A model generated the notes under the pieces. It was not told the origin of the DNA. It saw only the letters and a program-made list of their open reading frames with translations, and did not search any database. Of a stretch of DNA of 64,000 nt, positions 15,964-24,101 are shown piece by piece. A program made the position numbers and the translations under genes. The stretch's first letter is position 1. Each line of letters begins with the position of its first letter. Source of the stretch: UBA10438 sp964432155 (lineage in GTDB: Bacteria > Bacteroidota > Ignavibacteria > Kapaibacteriales > Kapaibacteriaceae); NCBI GenBank assembly GCA_964432155.1, contig CAYSMF010000002.1:124001-188000 (forward strand). Reading direction: 5' to 3'.

Positions 15964-18714
15964 ATGCGCTCACAACTCGTCCTTCAAGGCACGATAACTG
16001 ACGTTAGTCAATCATCGCAATGCGTTGAAATTACTGACAGTAACGGCGTTATCCACACGCAGGAAATCCGACCTGCTCTACCCGATGCTGTATGGTTATC
16101 CACATGTGGATATCTGCGTGGATTGGGCTTACATGTCATTGAAACCGAGTCAGGCGATCGGATTACGGTGATTCAGCCCGACGTGCTGATTGACGTATCG
16201 GAAGCTGCCTCCGTTGTTGGCACAAGCTATACGGGACATCTCGTACGACGTCTGCGGACAGCCGTGACGCATCCTGCCTCACTCGAGGGGTCGCTGATCA
16301 ACGGAATCTTCGATACGCTGGTACAGGACCCTACGGGGACGGACGACGACTACGTACGCCGCGCGATAGCAACGCGGCCGTTGGCAATGGCCTTGGTGGC
16401 GCGCCAAGGTAGGTCTGATGACCTGCAGGAGCGCATACGGCAGTCGATTCCCGCGTTGCGATCAATGCTTGAGGCGTGGAAGGACGAGAAGCTCGACCTC
16501 GAGCCGTTCTATATGTCGCCACGATGGGGCTTGCAGGGCAGAGCCGACATTATCCGCCGAACGCAGGGTGCGACTCACATTATCGAGATGAAGGCCGGGA
16601 GTGTGCCATCGGGCGCACAGGCGGTACGCAATGACCATGCTGCCCAGGTTGCTGGATATGCCGCCATCCTCGGGAGCATTGAGTCCGACGACATTACTGC
16701 GTCGGTATGGTATGTCAAGGCTGCCGATCAACCTCTACGAACGATCAACGCCGCACACCTGATCGGCGATCTTCTTCGCGCTCGCAACACCGTCCTACTT
16801 GCCGACCTAGCCATTCAGCGCGGTAGCATCGCTCCCCTGCAATGGCTTGGGCAGACGTCTGCAGGTGGGTCATCATACGAAGTCCATGCAGTACAGGATC
16901 TGCGGCAGTCATTAACGCGCTGCGATTCGGTTGAAATCCTCGCTGTACGCGCATGGATGTCGATGGCAGCATCGCTGCATACTGCGACGCGTGTTGGCGG
17001 GAATGGCCAGCGATCGCTCGCAGATGTCTGGATGATACCGCTCGAGGACAAGCGGAGTTCTCCGAGCGTTCTGACAGATCTCACCATCGACCGCGACACG
17101 TCGGATGTTGCAGCATTACATCTCACGTTCCATCGTCCGGCTGCACGACGTGGCGATACTGCCATTCGGGTCGGTGATCAGATACTTCTCTACCCACAGC
17201 CATCCTCCGATGCATCGCCCTGTGACGATGCGATGTACAAGGGTGTTGTTCGTGATCTCACGCCGACATCGATCTGTATTGCGTTTCGTAACAAGTTCAT
17301 TGATCCTATCGTGTTCGACGCACCGGTGTGGATCATTGAGCAGGATGTGATGGATGTCTCTGCGAGAGCGCTCTACACTGGGTTGCGTTCGTTCGTCGAT
17401 GCAGATGCGCGTCGGCGGAATGTGCTGCTCGGACGAGCACTCCCCCATCACGGAACACCGCATGAGATCACGGCGCCCGACTGCACACCACAGCAACAGC
17501 AGATCATCGAACGAGCGCTGTCGGCCGACGAGCTCATGCTCATTCAAGGTCCACCTGGCACCGGCAAAACATCCACAGTCATTCGTCGAATCATTCAGCA
17601 ACTGGTGAGCGACAAGAGTGAGCGCGTGTTAGCGGTTGCCTACACAAATCGTGCTGCGAATGAGCTGTGCAGCGTGCTCGAGCGCAATGGCATAGCGTAT
17701 CTCCGACATGGCAGTATCGAGGGTGCCGAGGGCATGCATGCAATTCCGCACATGGCTCGCATCACAACGCCCGACGTTTTAGCCGAGCGCATCGCGTCTG
17801 CACAGTGCATCGTTGCTACCGTGCAATCGATGTATTCGAGTAGTGAGATTTGGGAGTTTGGTGCGTTCACAACAGTTATCGTTGACGAAGCTTCACAGAT
17901 CCTCGAACCCGCATTGCTCGGCATCACGAGTCGCGTCCCACGCTCCATCCTCGTAGGCGACCACTGCCAGCTGCCGCCAGTCATCACGCTCGATCCAGCG
18001 AGCATCCAACCCACCAATCAACAGCTTCGAGCGCTGGGTCTGACGTCACTCGACCGCTCGGCATTTGAACGGTTGATTGCGTGTGCCGAACAACAACATG
18101 ATACTGCAACAGTGGCAATGCTCACCCAGCAGGGTCGAATGCACGCCGACATCATGCGGGTTGTATCCAATGCCGTCTACGATGGGAATCTTCAGACACT
18201 GCTTCCATGGCAGCTTTCTCCTGAGGCGACACCCTGGGCTGATGTGCTGCCGCATCGGACTGTGTTCGTCAACGTTACTGCGGAAGACCAGGCTGCTGCA
18301 GAAGCTGCCTACATCGTGCATCTTGCAATGCTACTGCATCAGCGGTGTGGTGAGCAGCAGTGCGCGTTTGACCTTGGGATCATCACGCCATTCCGCGTGC
18401 AGAATGCGCGTATCCGCGAACTATTGCCTGATCACGTGCGCGACATCATCACGGTCGATACCGTAGAACGGTTTCAGGGGAGCGAGCGCGACATCATCAT
18501 CTATGGCACTGCAGTGGGCACGAGCGCCGATCTTTCGTCCATCGAATCGCATCTCCTTGTACATGGCAAAAGCATCGATCGAAAGCTCAACGTGGCAATC
18601 ACACGGGCACGACAACAGCTTGTGCTTGTGGGGAACGAACACGTGCTGCATGCATCGCCATCGTATCGCGACGTCGTTGCCTTGCTCCATCGTGTATCAT
18701 CGACCATGCCCTGA
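15964..18714 (+). CDS. Dna2-like PD-(D/E)XK nuclease fused to SF1 helicase
   Basis: 916 residues. The N-terminal part holds a RecB/Cas4-type nuclease core: D195 in GRADII, E208 and K210 in IIEMKAG, and QVAGY (Q228, Y232). The C-terminal half is an Upf1/Dna2-type SF1B helicase with Walker A GPPGTGKT (529-536), DEAS (641-644), GDHCQLPPV and the late motifs VERFQGSERDIIIY and NVAITRARQQL. I see no four-Cys set that would bind the Fe-S cluster found in eukaryotic Dna2. It is probably involved in end resection or flap processing alongside recJ. Three DnaA-box-like 9-mers lie in its first 150 bp. Confidence 0.85.
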   Translation: MRSQLVLQGTITDVSQSSQCVEITDSNGVIHTQEIRPALPDAVWLSTCGYLRGLGLHVIETESGDRITVIQPDVLIDVSEAASVVGTSYTGHLVRRLRTAVTHPASLEGSLINGIFDTLVQDPTGTDDDYVRRAIATRPLAMALVARQGRSDDLQERIRQSIPALRSMLEAWKDEKLDLEPFYMSPRWGLQGRADIIRRTQGATHIIEMKAGSVPSGAQAVRNDHAAQVAGYAAILGSIESDDITASVWYVKAADQPLRTINAAHLIGDLLRARNTVLLADLAIQRGSIAPLQWLGQTSAGGSSYEVHAVQDLRQSLTRCDSVEILAVRAWMSMAASLHTATRVGGNGQRSLADVWMIPLEDKRSSPSVLTDLTIDRDTSDVAALHLTFHRPAARRGDTAIRVGDQILLYPQPSSDASPCDDAMYKGVVRDLTPTSICIAFRNKFIDPIVFDAPVWIIEQDVMDVSARALYTGLRSFVDADARRRNVLLGRALPHHGTPHEITAPDCTPQQQQIIERALSADELMLIQGPPGTGKTSTVIRRIIQQLVSDKSERVLAVAYTNRAANELCSVLERNGIAYLRHGSIEGAEGMHAIPHMARITTPDVLAERIASAQCIVATVQSMYSSSEIWEFGAFTTVIVDEASQILEPALLGITSRVPRSILVGDHCQLPPVITLDPASIQPTNQQLRALGLTSLDRSAFERLIACAEQQHDTATVAMLTQQGRMHADIMRVVSNAVYDGNLQTLLPWQLSPEATPWADVLPHRTVFVNVTAEDQAAAEAAYIVHLAMLLHQRCGEQQCAFDLGIITPFRVQNARIRELLPDHVRDIITVDTVERFQGSERDIIIYGTAVGTSADLSSIESHLLVHGKSIDRKLNVAITRARQQLVLVGNEHVLHASPSYRDVVALLHRVSSTMP
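16049..16113. other. Three DnaA-box-like sites, one a palindrome, inside the helicase gene
   Basis: TTATCCACA occurs at 16049-16057 and 16096-16104. The second is followed directly by TGTGGATAT (16105-16113), making a 16-bp palindrome TATCCACATGTGGATA. They are coding sequence, so they may be chance or a DnaA titration site. Confidence 0.4.
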
Positions 18715-18727
18715 GTGATCGACGTCG

Positions 18728-18735
18728 TAATTTTG
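18728..18735 (+). promoter_or_regulatory. -7 box (TAATTTTG) 4 nt before yebC
   Basis: A perfect TAnnTTTG match ending 4 nt before the ATG at 18740, with no room for a Shine-Dalgarno site downstream of any start point. It implies a leaderless mRNA for yebC-ruvC. Confidence 0.6.
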
Positions 18736-18739
18736 CACT

Positions 18740-19477
18740 ATGGCTGGACACAGTAAATGGGCAAACATCAAGCGTCGCAAAGCCGTTGTTGATCTGCGGC
18801 GAGGCAAGTTGTTTACGAAGTGCTCAAAGGAGATCATCGTTGCCGCGCGGCTTGGTGGTGGCGACCCCGACAGCAATGCGCGGCTTCGGATGGCGATCGA
18901 CAACGCGCGCGCTGTCTCGATGCCCGTCGAGAACATTCGACGAGCCATTCAGCGTGGCACTGGCGAAATCGAGGGCGTTGTCTATGAAGACGTCACCTAC
19001 GAAGGATACGGTCCGATGGGCGTTGCCCTGATCGTGGTGTGCACCACGGACCATCGCAATCGCACCACGCAGGAACTCCGGGCTACGTTCTCGAAGTATG
19101 GTGGGAATCTCGGTGAGACCAATTCTGTGGCATGGAACTTCATCCGCCGCGGTCAGCTGCGCGTTGAGACCAACCTTTCAGAAGAGGCACTTCTTGAACA
19201 TGCACTCGAAGCTGGCGTCGATGATGTCCACATGATCGACGACGGCGCTATCATGTTCTGTAGTGTCGAATCGCTCGGTACGAGCGCAAATATTCTCACG
19301 TCGCGCGATGTTCCCGTACGAGAGCAACATATCGTGTACGAACCGCAAACGTTGGTAGATTGCTCGGCAGATGCACAGCAAATTGTAGCACTTCGAAAAA
19401 TGCTCGACGTGCTTGACGACAACGATGATGTGCAGAACGTTTTTCACAACGCCGACCTTCCCGACGAGGACGAATAG
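18740..19477 (+). CDS. yebC: YebC/PmpR (TACO1) family protein
   Basis: 245 residues. It starts with the family hallmark MAGHSKWANIKRRKAVVD and has the three-domain layout with RLRMAIDNARAVSMPVENI and YEGYGPMGVALIV. Family members are described as DNA-binding regulators and, for one branch, as translation factors that relieve ribosome stalling; the sequence alone does not decide which applies here. Its TAG stop overlaps the GTG start of ruvC by one base, a common yebC-ruvC arrangement. It is probably leaderless. Confidence 0.95.
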   Translation: MAGHSKWANIKRRKAVVDLRRGKLFTKCSKEIIVAARLGGGDPDSNARLRMAIDNARAVSMPVENIRRAIQRGTGEIEGVVYEDVTYEGYGPMGVALIVVCTTDHRNRTTQELRATFSKYGGNLGETNSVAWNFIRRGQLRVETNLSEEALLEHALEAGVDDVHMIDDGAIMFCSVESLGTSANILTSRDVPVREQHIVYEPQTLVDCSADAQQIVALRKMLDVLDDNDDVQNVFHNADLPDEDE

Positions 19478-20040
19478 TGCGCATTCTTGGCATCGATCCA
19501 GGATCAGTGGTCTGCGGATATGGCGTCATCGACGTCACGGGCAAGAAGATGACGCTCGTCGAGTACGGCGTGGTCGCCGTGAAGCGGCGCACGACATCCT
19601 TCCCCGGCCGACTGCGTGAAATCCATGAACGTCTGGTTGCCGTCATTGAACGGACACAGCCGGACGTGTGCTCGATGGAAAAGGTCTTCTACGCGAAAAA
19701 CGTCCTGTCGATTGTCCAGCTCGCACACGCCCGCGGTGTAGCCGTCCTGGCCTGCGCACAGGCTGGGCATGACCCGATCGAGTACACCCCAATGCAGGTC
19801 AAGCGCAGCGTTACCGGACGGGGTGCCGCGAACAAGGACCAGGTGCAGCATATGGTTCGGGCAATTCTCAAGATCGACGAGACCCCCGAGTTCTTCGATG
19901 CCACCGACGCGCTGGCGGTAGCCATCTGCCATGCCGTGAATGGTGGTCCCCCGCCGGCCATGGCCCGAGGGGGCACGGTTTCCAAGCGGCAAGCGTGGAA
20001 GGACTTTGTGGAGAACCACCCGCAAAAGGTGAAGTCCTAA
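19477..20040 (+). CDS. ruvC: Crossover junction endodeoxyribonuclease RuvC
   Basis: 187 residues from a GTG that overlaps the yebC stop (TAGTG). Holliday junction resolvase with an RNase H-like fold. The acidic catalytic residues are visible: D7 in ILGIDPGS, E in SMEKVFYAKN, and the pair in DATDALAVAICH. The C-terminal tail (KRQAWKDFVENHPQKVKS) extends slightly beyond the E. coli protein. ruvA and ruvB are not in this window. Confidence 0.95.
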   Translation: MRILGIDPGSVVCGYGVIDVTGKKMTLVEYGVVAVKRRTTSFPGRLREIHERLVAVIERTQPDVCSMEKVFYAKNVLSIVQLAHARGVAVLACAQAGHDPIEYTPMQVKRSVTGRGAANKDQVQHMVRAILKIDETPEFFDATDALAVAICHAVNGGPPPAMARGGTVSKRQAWKDFVENHPQKVKS

Positions 20041-20066
20041 GGTCCATTCGTTCGGTGGAAACGGCG

Positions 20067-20074
20067 TATTTTTG
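20067..20074 (+). promoter_or_regulatory. -7 box (TATTTTTG) for gap-pgk
   Basis: A perfect TAnnTTTG match. It implies a leader of about 30 nt that contains a GGAAGA Shine-Dalgarno site before the gap ATG at 20110, in contrast to the leaderless genes nearby. Confidence 0.55.
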
Positions 20075-20109
20075 CGCTTTCTTACATCATCAATCGAACG
20101 GAAGAACTC

Positions 20110-21099
20110 ATGGCTCTCAACGTTGCCATTAATGGTTTTGGTCGCATCGGACGTCTCGTGTTCCGTGCAATGAAGCAACGCGGACTCGACATTAACGTTG
20201 TTGGGATTAACGACCTGACAGATGCCGCAACTCTTGCGCATCTGCTGAAGTACGACTCAGCACACGGCAAGTTCAACGGCACGGTTGAAGTCGACGGCTC
20301 AACGATCATCGTCAACGGCGATCGCATCGCGATCTCTGCTGAGAAGGCAATCGAGAACCTCCCTTGGAGCGATCTCGACGTCGTCATCGAGTCGACAGGA
20401 GTCTTCACGTCGAAGGAAGCACTCACGAAGCACCTCAAGCACTCGAAGAAGGTAATTCTCACGGCACCTGCAAAGGACACACTCGACGGCACAATCGTGC
20501 TTGGTGTGAACGACGACGAACTGCGTGCAGACATGAAGGTTGTGTCGAACGCATCATGCACAACGAACTGTCTTGCACCAATGGTCAAGGTCCTCAACGA
20601 CACGTTTGGTTTGGTCAATGGCTACATGACAACGGTGCATGCCTACACGAACGATCAGAACATTCTCGATCTTCCGCACAAGGATCTTCGTCGCGCACGC
20701 GCAGCTGCGGTGAACATCATCCCAACAACAACTGGTGCAGCAAAGGCTGTGAGCGAAGTAATCCCTGCAATGAAGGGCAAGCTTGATGGCCTTGCGTTCC
20801 GCGTGCCAACACCGGACGGATCGGTAACAGACTTCACAGCAGTGCTTGCCAAGCCAGCAACAAAGGACGAAATCAATGCTGCCTTCCGCGCCGCAGCAGA
20901 AGGTCCACTCAAGGGCATCCTTGAGTACTGCACAGACCCTGTGGTATCATCAGACATCGTTGGTAACCCGCACTCGTGCATCTTCGATGCACTCAGCACA
21001 ATGTCGATGGGCACAACGGTGAAGGTCGTTGGATGGTACGACAACGAATGGGGCTACTCAAACCGTATTGTCGATCTTCTCCTGCGAGTCTCTGCGTGA
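20110..21099 (+). CDS. gap: Type I glyceraldehyde-3-phosphate dehydrogenase
   Basis: 329 residues. Converts glyceraldehyde-3-phosphate, phosphate and NAD+ to 1,3-bisphosphoglycerate. It has an NAD-binding INGFGRIGRLVFR start, catalytic C150 in NASCTTNCLAP, and the C-terminal YDNEWGYSNRIVDL signature. L-N-D at residues 33-35 (GINDL) suggests NAD preference. Its TGA stop overlaps the GTG start of pgk, so two consecutive glycolytic steps are translationally coupled. Confidence 0.97.
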   Translation: MALNVAINGFGRIGRLVFRAMKQRGLDINVVGINDLTDAATLAHLLKYDSAHGKFNGTVEVDGSTIIVNGDRIAISAEKAIENLPWSDLDVVIESTGVFTSKEALTKHLKHSKKVILTAPAKDTLDGTIVLGVNDDELRADMKVVSNASCTTNCLAPMVKVLNDTFGLVNGYMTTVHAYTNDQNILDLPHKDLRRARAAAVNIIPTTTGAAKAVSEVIPAMKGKLDGLAFRVPTPDGSVTDFTAVLAKPATKDEINAAFRAAAEGPLKGILEYCTDPVVSSDIVGNPHSCIFDALSTMSMGTTVKVVGWYDNEWGYSNRIVDLLLRVSA

Positions 21100-22289
21100 T
21101 TCAACGTATCGATGCCGTCGACGTCGCAGGCAAGCGCGTGATCACACGTGTCGACTTTAATGTTCCTCAGGACAGCACAGGTGCCATCACCGACGACACG
21201 CGCATGCGTGAGTCGCTACCTACGATCGAGAGCATCGTAGGTCGTGGTGGTATCGCCATCTTGATGTCGCACCTTGGTCGACCAAAGGGAGCCGTCGTCG
21301 AGAAATACTCGCTGCGTCCAGTTGCCGAGCACTTGCAGACATTGCTGCCGCAGCGTCGCGTCATCATGGCCAATGATTGCGTTGGTGACGATGTCGAGCG
21401 TATCTGTGCATCGGCACAACCCGGCGACATCGTGTTGCTCGAGAACCTTCGATTTCACGCGGAGGAAGAAGCCAATGATGCTGCATTCAGTGCAAGTCTC
21501 GCTCGACTCGGCGACGTGTATTGCAACGACGCATTTGGCACCGCACACCGCGCACATGCAAGCACGGCTGGCATCGCGCAACACATCACAACAGTGTGTG
21601 GCGGCCTCCTTCTCGATAAAGAGCTCACCTACCTTGGTTCAGCGCTGGCAGCTCCAAAGCGTCCGCTCGTGAGTGTCATGGGTGGCTCAAAGATCTCCGG
21701 CAAGATTGACGTCATCACAGCACTCATGGATTCGTGCGATACGATTCTCATCGGTGGCGGCATGATGTTCACGTTTCTTGCTGCACAAGGGCATCCCGTT
21801 GGCTCCTCGCTCGTCGAAAGCGAGAAGCTTGATGTGGCACGCGAGATTCTTCGCATTGCATCCGAGCGCAACGTCGATCTCGTCCTACCAACCGACACCG
21901 TGGTCGCATCAGCCTTTGCGCAGGATGCCCCCTCTCAAATCGTAGCAACAGCCTCCATCCCCGATGGATGGATGGGCCTTGATATTGGACCAGAGACAGC
22001 CGAACGCTACGCCGGAACCATCCGCAGCTCAGGAACGGTTGTATGGAACGGTCCGATGGGCGTGTTCGAGTTTCCAGCCTTCGCAGCTGGAACACATGCA
22101 ATTGCCGAGGCAATGGCGCAAGCCACCACATCGGGTACAATCACCATTGTTGGCGGCGGCGACTCTGCAGCTGCGATAACGCAATTCGGTCTGGCCTCAC
22201 ACGTCACACACGTTTCTACTGGTGGCGGTGCGTCTCTCGAGTTTCTCGAGGGCAAGAAGCTTCCGGGCGTTGTTGCACTCGATCGATAA
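21096..22289 (+). CDS. pgk: Phosphoglycerate kinase
   Basis: 397 residues from the GTG at 21096, which overlaps the gap stop (GTGA). The open frame extends further upstream inside gap, but this start gives the standard N-terminus (RVDFNVPQD) and family length. Makes ATP and 3-phosphoglycerate. Motifs include SHLGRPKG, LLENLRFHAEEE, DAFGTAHRAHAST, GGSKISGKIDV and the C-terminal THVSTGGGASLEFLEGKKLP hinge and loop. Confidence 0.97.
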   Translation: MIQRIDAVDVAGKRVITRVDFNVPQDSTGAITDDTRMRESLPTIESIVGRGGIAILMSHLGRPKGAVVEKYSLRPVAEHLQTLLPQRRVIMANDCVGDDVERICASAQPGDIVLLENLRFHAEEEANDAAFSASLARLGDVYCNDAFGTAHRAHASTAGIAQHITTVCGGLLLDKELTYLGSALAAPKRPLVSVMGGSKISGKIDVITALMDSCDTILIGGGMMFTFLAAQGHPVGSSLVESEKLDVAREILRIASERNVDLVLPTDTVVASAFAQDAPSQIVATASIPDGWMGLDIGPETAERYAGTIRSSGTVVWNGPMGVFEFPAFAAGTHAIAEAMAQATTSGTITIVGGGDSAAAITQFGLASHVTHVSTGGGASLEFLEGKKLPGVVALDR

Positions 22290-22292
22290 CTC

Positions 22293-23195
22293 ATGAACAC
22301 AGCATTCCCTCCCTTTATCAAGTTTCTCCTGCTGACAAACATTGCCGTGTTTGTGGTAGAGAATCTGTTCCTCGCTGGACTCTCATATGGAGGGACGCGC
22401 CTCGATCTGCTGATGATGCAGTGGTTCGCACTGATGCCACTTGGAGATGGCTTCCTACCATGGCAGCTCGTTTCCTACCAGTTCATGCACGGCAGCATCG
22501 GACACTTGTTCTTCAATATGCTAGCGCTGTGGATGTTTGGCATGGAGCTCGAGCATCTTTGGGGTACACGTCGCTTTGCGATGTACTACATTCTCGCCGG
22601 TATCGCAGCTGGTGCAACACACATTGGTGTGAGCGTGCTCATGGGTAACGGCGCACCAACCGTTGGTGCTTCGGGTTCGATCATGGGTGTGTTGCTTGCG
22701 TTCGGTATGACCTTCCCAACGCGACCAGTGATGATGTTCCCGCTCTTCTTCCCGATTCCTGCGCGCATCTTCGTGTTGCTCTATGCCGGACTCGATCTGG
22801 TGATGGGGCTCATGAACACGAACGATGGCGTGGCACACTTTGCCCACCTCGGTGGCGCACTCGGTGGATGGTTGCTCATGCGCTTCGGCGCTCCACTCTT
22901 CCGACTCGCCGATGGTCAGGCAACATCGATGCCAAGGGGCTTGCGCGACGACGACGTGATCGATGTAGAGTATCGTGATGTTCCCCGGCAGAGTGTGCGA
23001 TATGATTATCAGCAACAGACAGTAACACCGCCACCTCCTGTGCGCACGGCAACTCCTACAAGGTTTGTTGTTGATGGCGAATCGATCACCCAAGAGGCTA
23101 TCGATGAGATCCTTGATAAGATTTCACAGGCAGGATATCATAGTCTGACGGAACACGAAAAACGTATTCTGTTTGAAGTCAGTCGCCAAATCTGA
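22293..23195 (+). CDS. Rhomboid family intramembrane serine protease
   Basis: 300 residues with six predicted membrane segments. The catalytic dyad is the Ser in VGASGSIMG and the His in VAHFAHLGG. The L1-loop and second-helix features are present (YQFMHGSIGHLFFNMLALW). A cytoplasmic C-terminal tail of about 90 residues ends in a helical motif (DEILDKISQAGYHSLTEHE) typical of Bacteroidota rhomboids. Substrates are unknown. It sits 3 nt after pgk and 3 nt before ispG in one run of genes. Confidence 0.92.
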   Translation: MNTAFPPFIKFLLLTNIAVFVVENLFLAGLSYGGTRLDLLMMQWFALMPLGDGFLPWQLVSYQFMHGSIGHLFFNMLALWMFGMELEHLWGTRRFAMYYILAGIAAGATHIGVSVLMGNGAPTVGASGSIMGVLLAFGMTFPTRPVMMFPLFFPIPARIFVLLYAGLDLVMGLMNTNDGVAHFAHLGGALGGWLLMRFGAPLFRLADGQATSMPRGLRDDDVIDVEYRDVPRQSVRYDYQQQTVTPPPPVRTATPTRFVVDGESITQEAIDEILDKISQAGYHSLTEHEKRILFEVSRQI

Positions 23196-23198
23196 ACC

Positions 23199-24101
23199 AT
23201 GGACCTCGACGCTACGTCTCTCCCCCTCTATTGTGACTCGCTCACATCCTACCGTCGACGTCAGACCATTACGGTGACGATCGGTGATCTCACCATGGGA
23301 TCATCTGCGCCGATCCGTGTGCAGTCGATGACAACGACGAACACCATGGACACCGAGGGGACAATCGAACAGTCGATTCGTATGATCGATGCCGGTTGCG
23401 AACTTGTGCGAATCACCGCACCGAGCATGCGCGAGGCGAAGAACCTCGAGCACATTCGTGCGGGTCTCCGTGCACGTGGGTATACCACTCCCCTGGTTGC
23501 CGACATTCACTACACGCCGAACGCGGCAGAGATTGCTGCACGTGTCGTTGAAAAGGTGCGTATCAATCCAGGCAATTACGTCGACAAGAAGCAGTTCGCT
23601 GTGCTTGAGTATTCTGATGCTGAGTATGCGCAGGAGCTCGAGCGAATTCGCGACCGGTTTGTGCCGCTTGTGAAGATCTGCAAGGAGCATGGAACGGCGA
23701 TGCGCATTGGCACAAACCATGGATCACTCTCAGACCGCATCATGAGTCGCTATGGCGACAATCCGCACGGCATGGTTGAGTCGGCGCTGGAGTTCTTGCG
23801 AATAGCCGACGATGAAGGGTACGACAACATCGTGCTCTCGATGAAGTCCAGTAATCCCTTGATCATGGTCCAAGCGTACCGTCTGCTCGTCGCTCGGTTG
23901 AAGCAAGAGAACATGAAGCCATATCCCCTACACCTCGGTGTCACGGAGGCAGGCGACGGTGAGGATGGTCGTGTCAAGAGCGCCGTTGGTATCGGCACAC
24001 TGCTCGAGGACGGCCTTGGAGACACGATTCGCGTGTCGCTCACGGAAGAACCAGAGGCAGAGATTCCAGTTGCACAGGCACTTGCGCGGAGGTATTCATG
24101 A
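23199..24101 (+). CDS. ispG: IspG N-terminal half (TIM barrel), split gene
   Basis: 300 residues corresponding to the TIM-barrel domain of 4-hydroxy-3-methylbut-2-enyl diphosphate synthase, the penultimate MEP-pathway enzyme. Motifs: RVQSMTTTNTMDTEGT, LVADIHYTPNAA, KVRINPGNYVDKK and LHLGVTEAGDGEDGR. It stops after ALARRYS, where the large Bacteroidetes/Chlorobi/plant IspG would continue into its inserted A* domain. The iron-sulfur ligands are absent here and lie in the next gene, overlapping by ATGA. Neither half should work alone, so the two products probably assemble. Confidence 0.9.
   Translation: MDLDATSLPLYCDSLTSYRRRQTITVTIGDLTMGSSAPIRVQSMTTTNTMDTEGTIEQSIRMIDAGCELVRITAPSMREAKNLEHIRAGLRARGYTTPLVADIHYTPNAAEIAARVVEKVRINPGNYVDKKQFAVLEYSDAEYAQELERIRDRFVPLVKICKEHGTAMRIGTNHGSLSDRIMSRYGDNPHGMVESALEFLRIADDEGYDNIVLSMKSSNPLIMVQAYRLLVARLKQENMKPYPLHLGVTEAGDGEDGRVKSAVGIGTLLEDGLGDTIRVSLTEEPEAEIPVAQALARRYS
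24088..24092 (+). promoter_or_regulatory. Strong ribosome binding site for the second ispG half
   Basis: GGAGG lies 5 nt before the ATG at 24098, inside the end of the first ispG gene. It supports independent initiation of the second half rather than a simple frameshift error. Confidence 0.65.

Noticed and set aside
20976..21095. A longer pgk starting inside gap.
   Set aside because: The extension is out-of-frame gap coding sequence. The GTG at 21096 overlapping the gap stop gives the family N-terminus.
22521..23093. A 190-codon minus-strand frame over the rhomboid gene.
   Set aside because: His/Arg-rich shadow without signal, domain or RBS.
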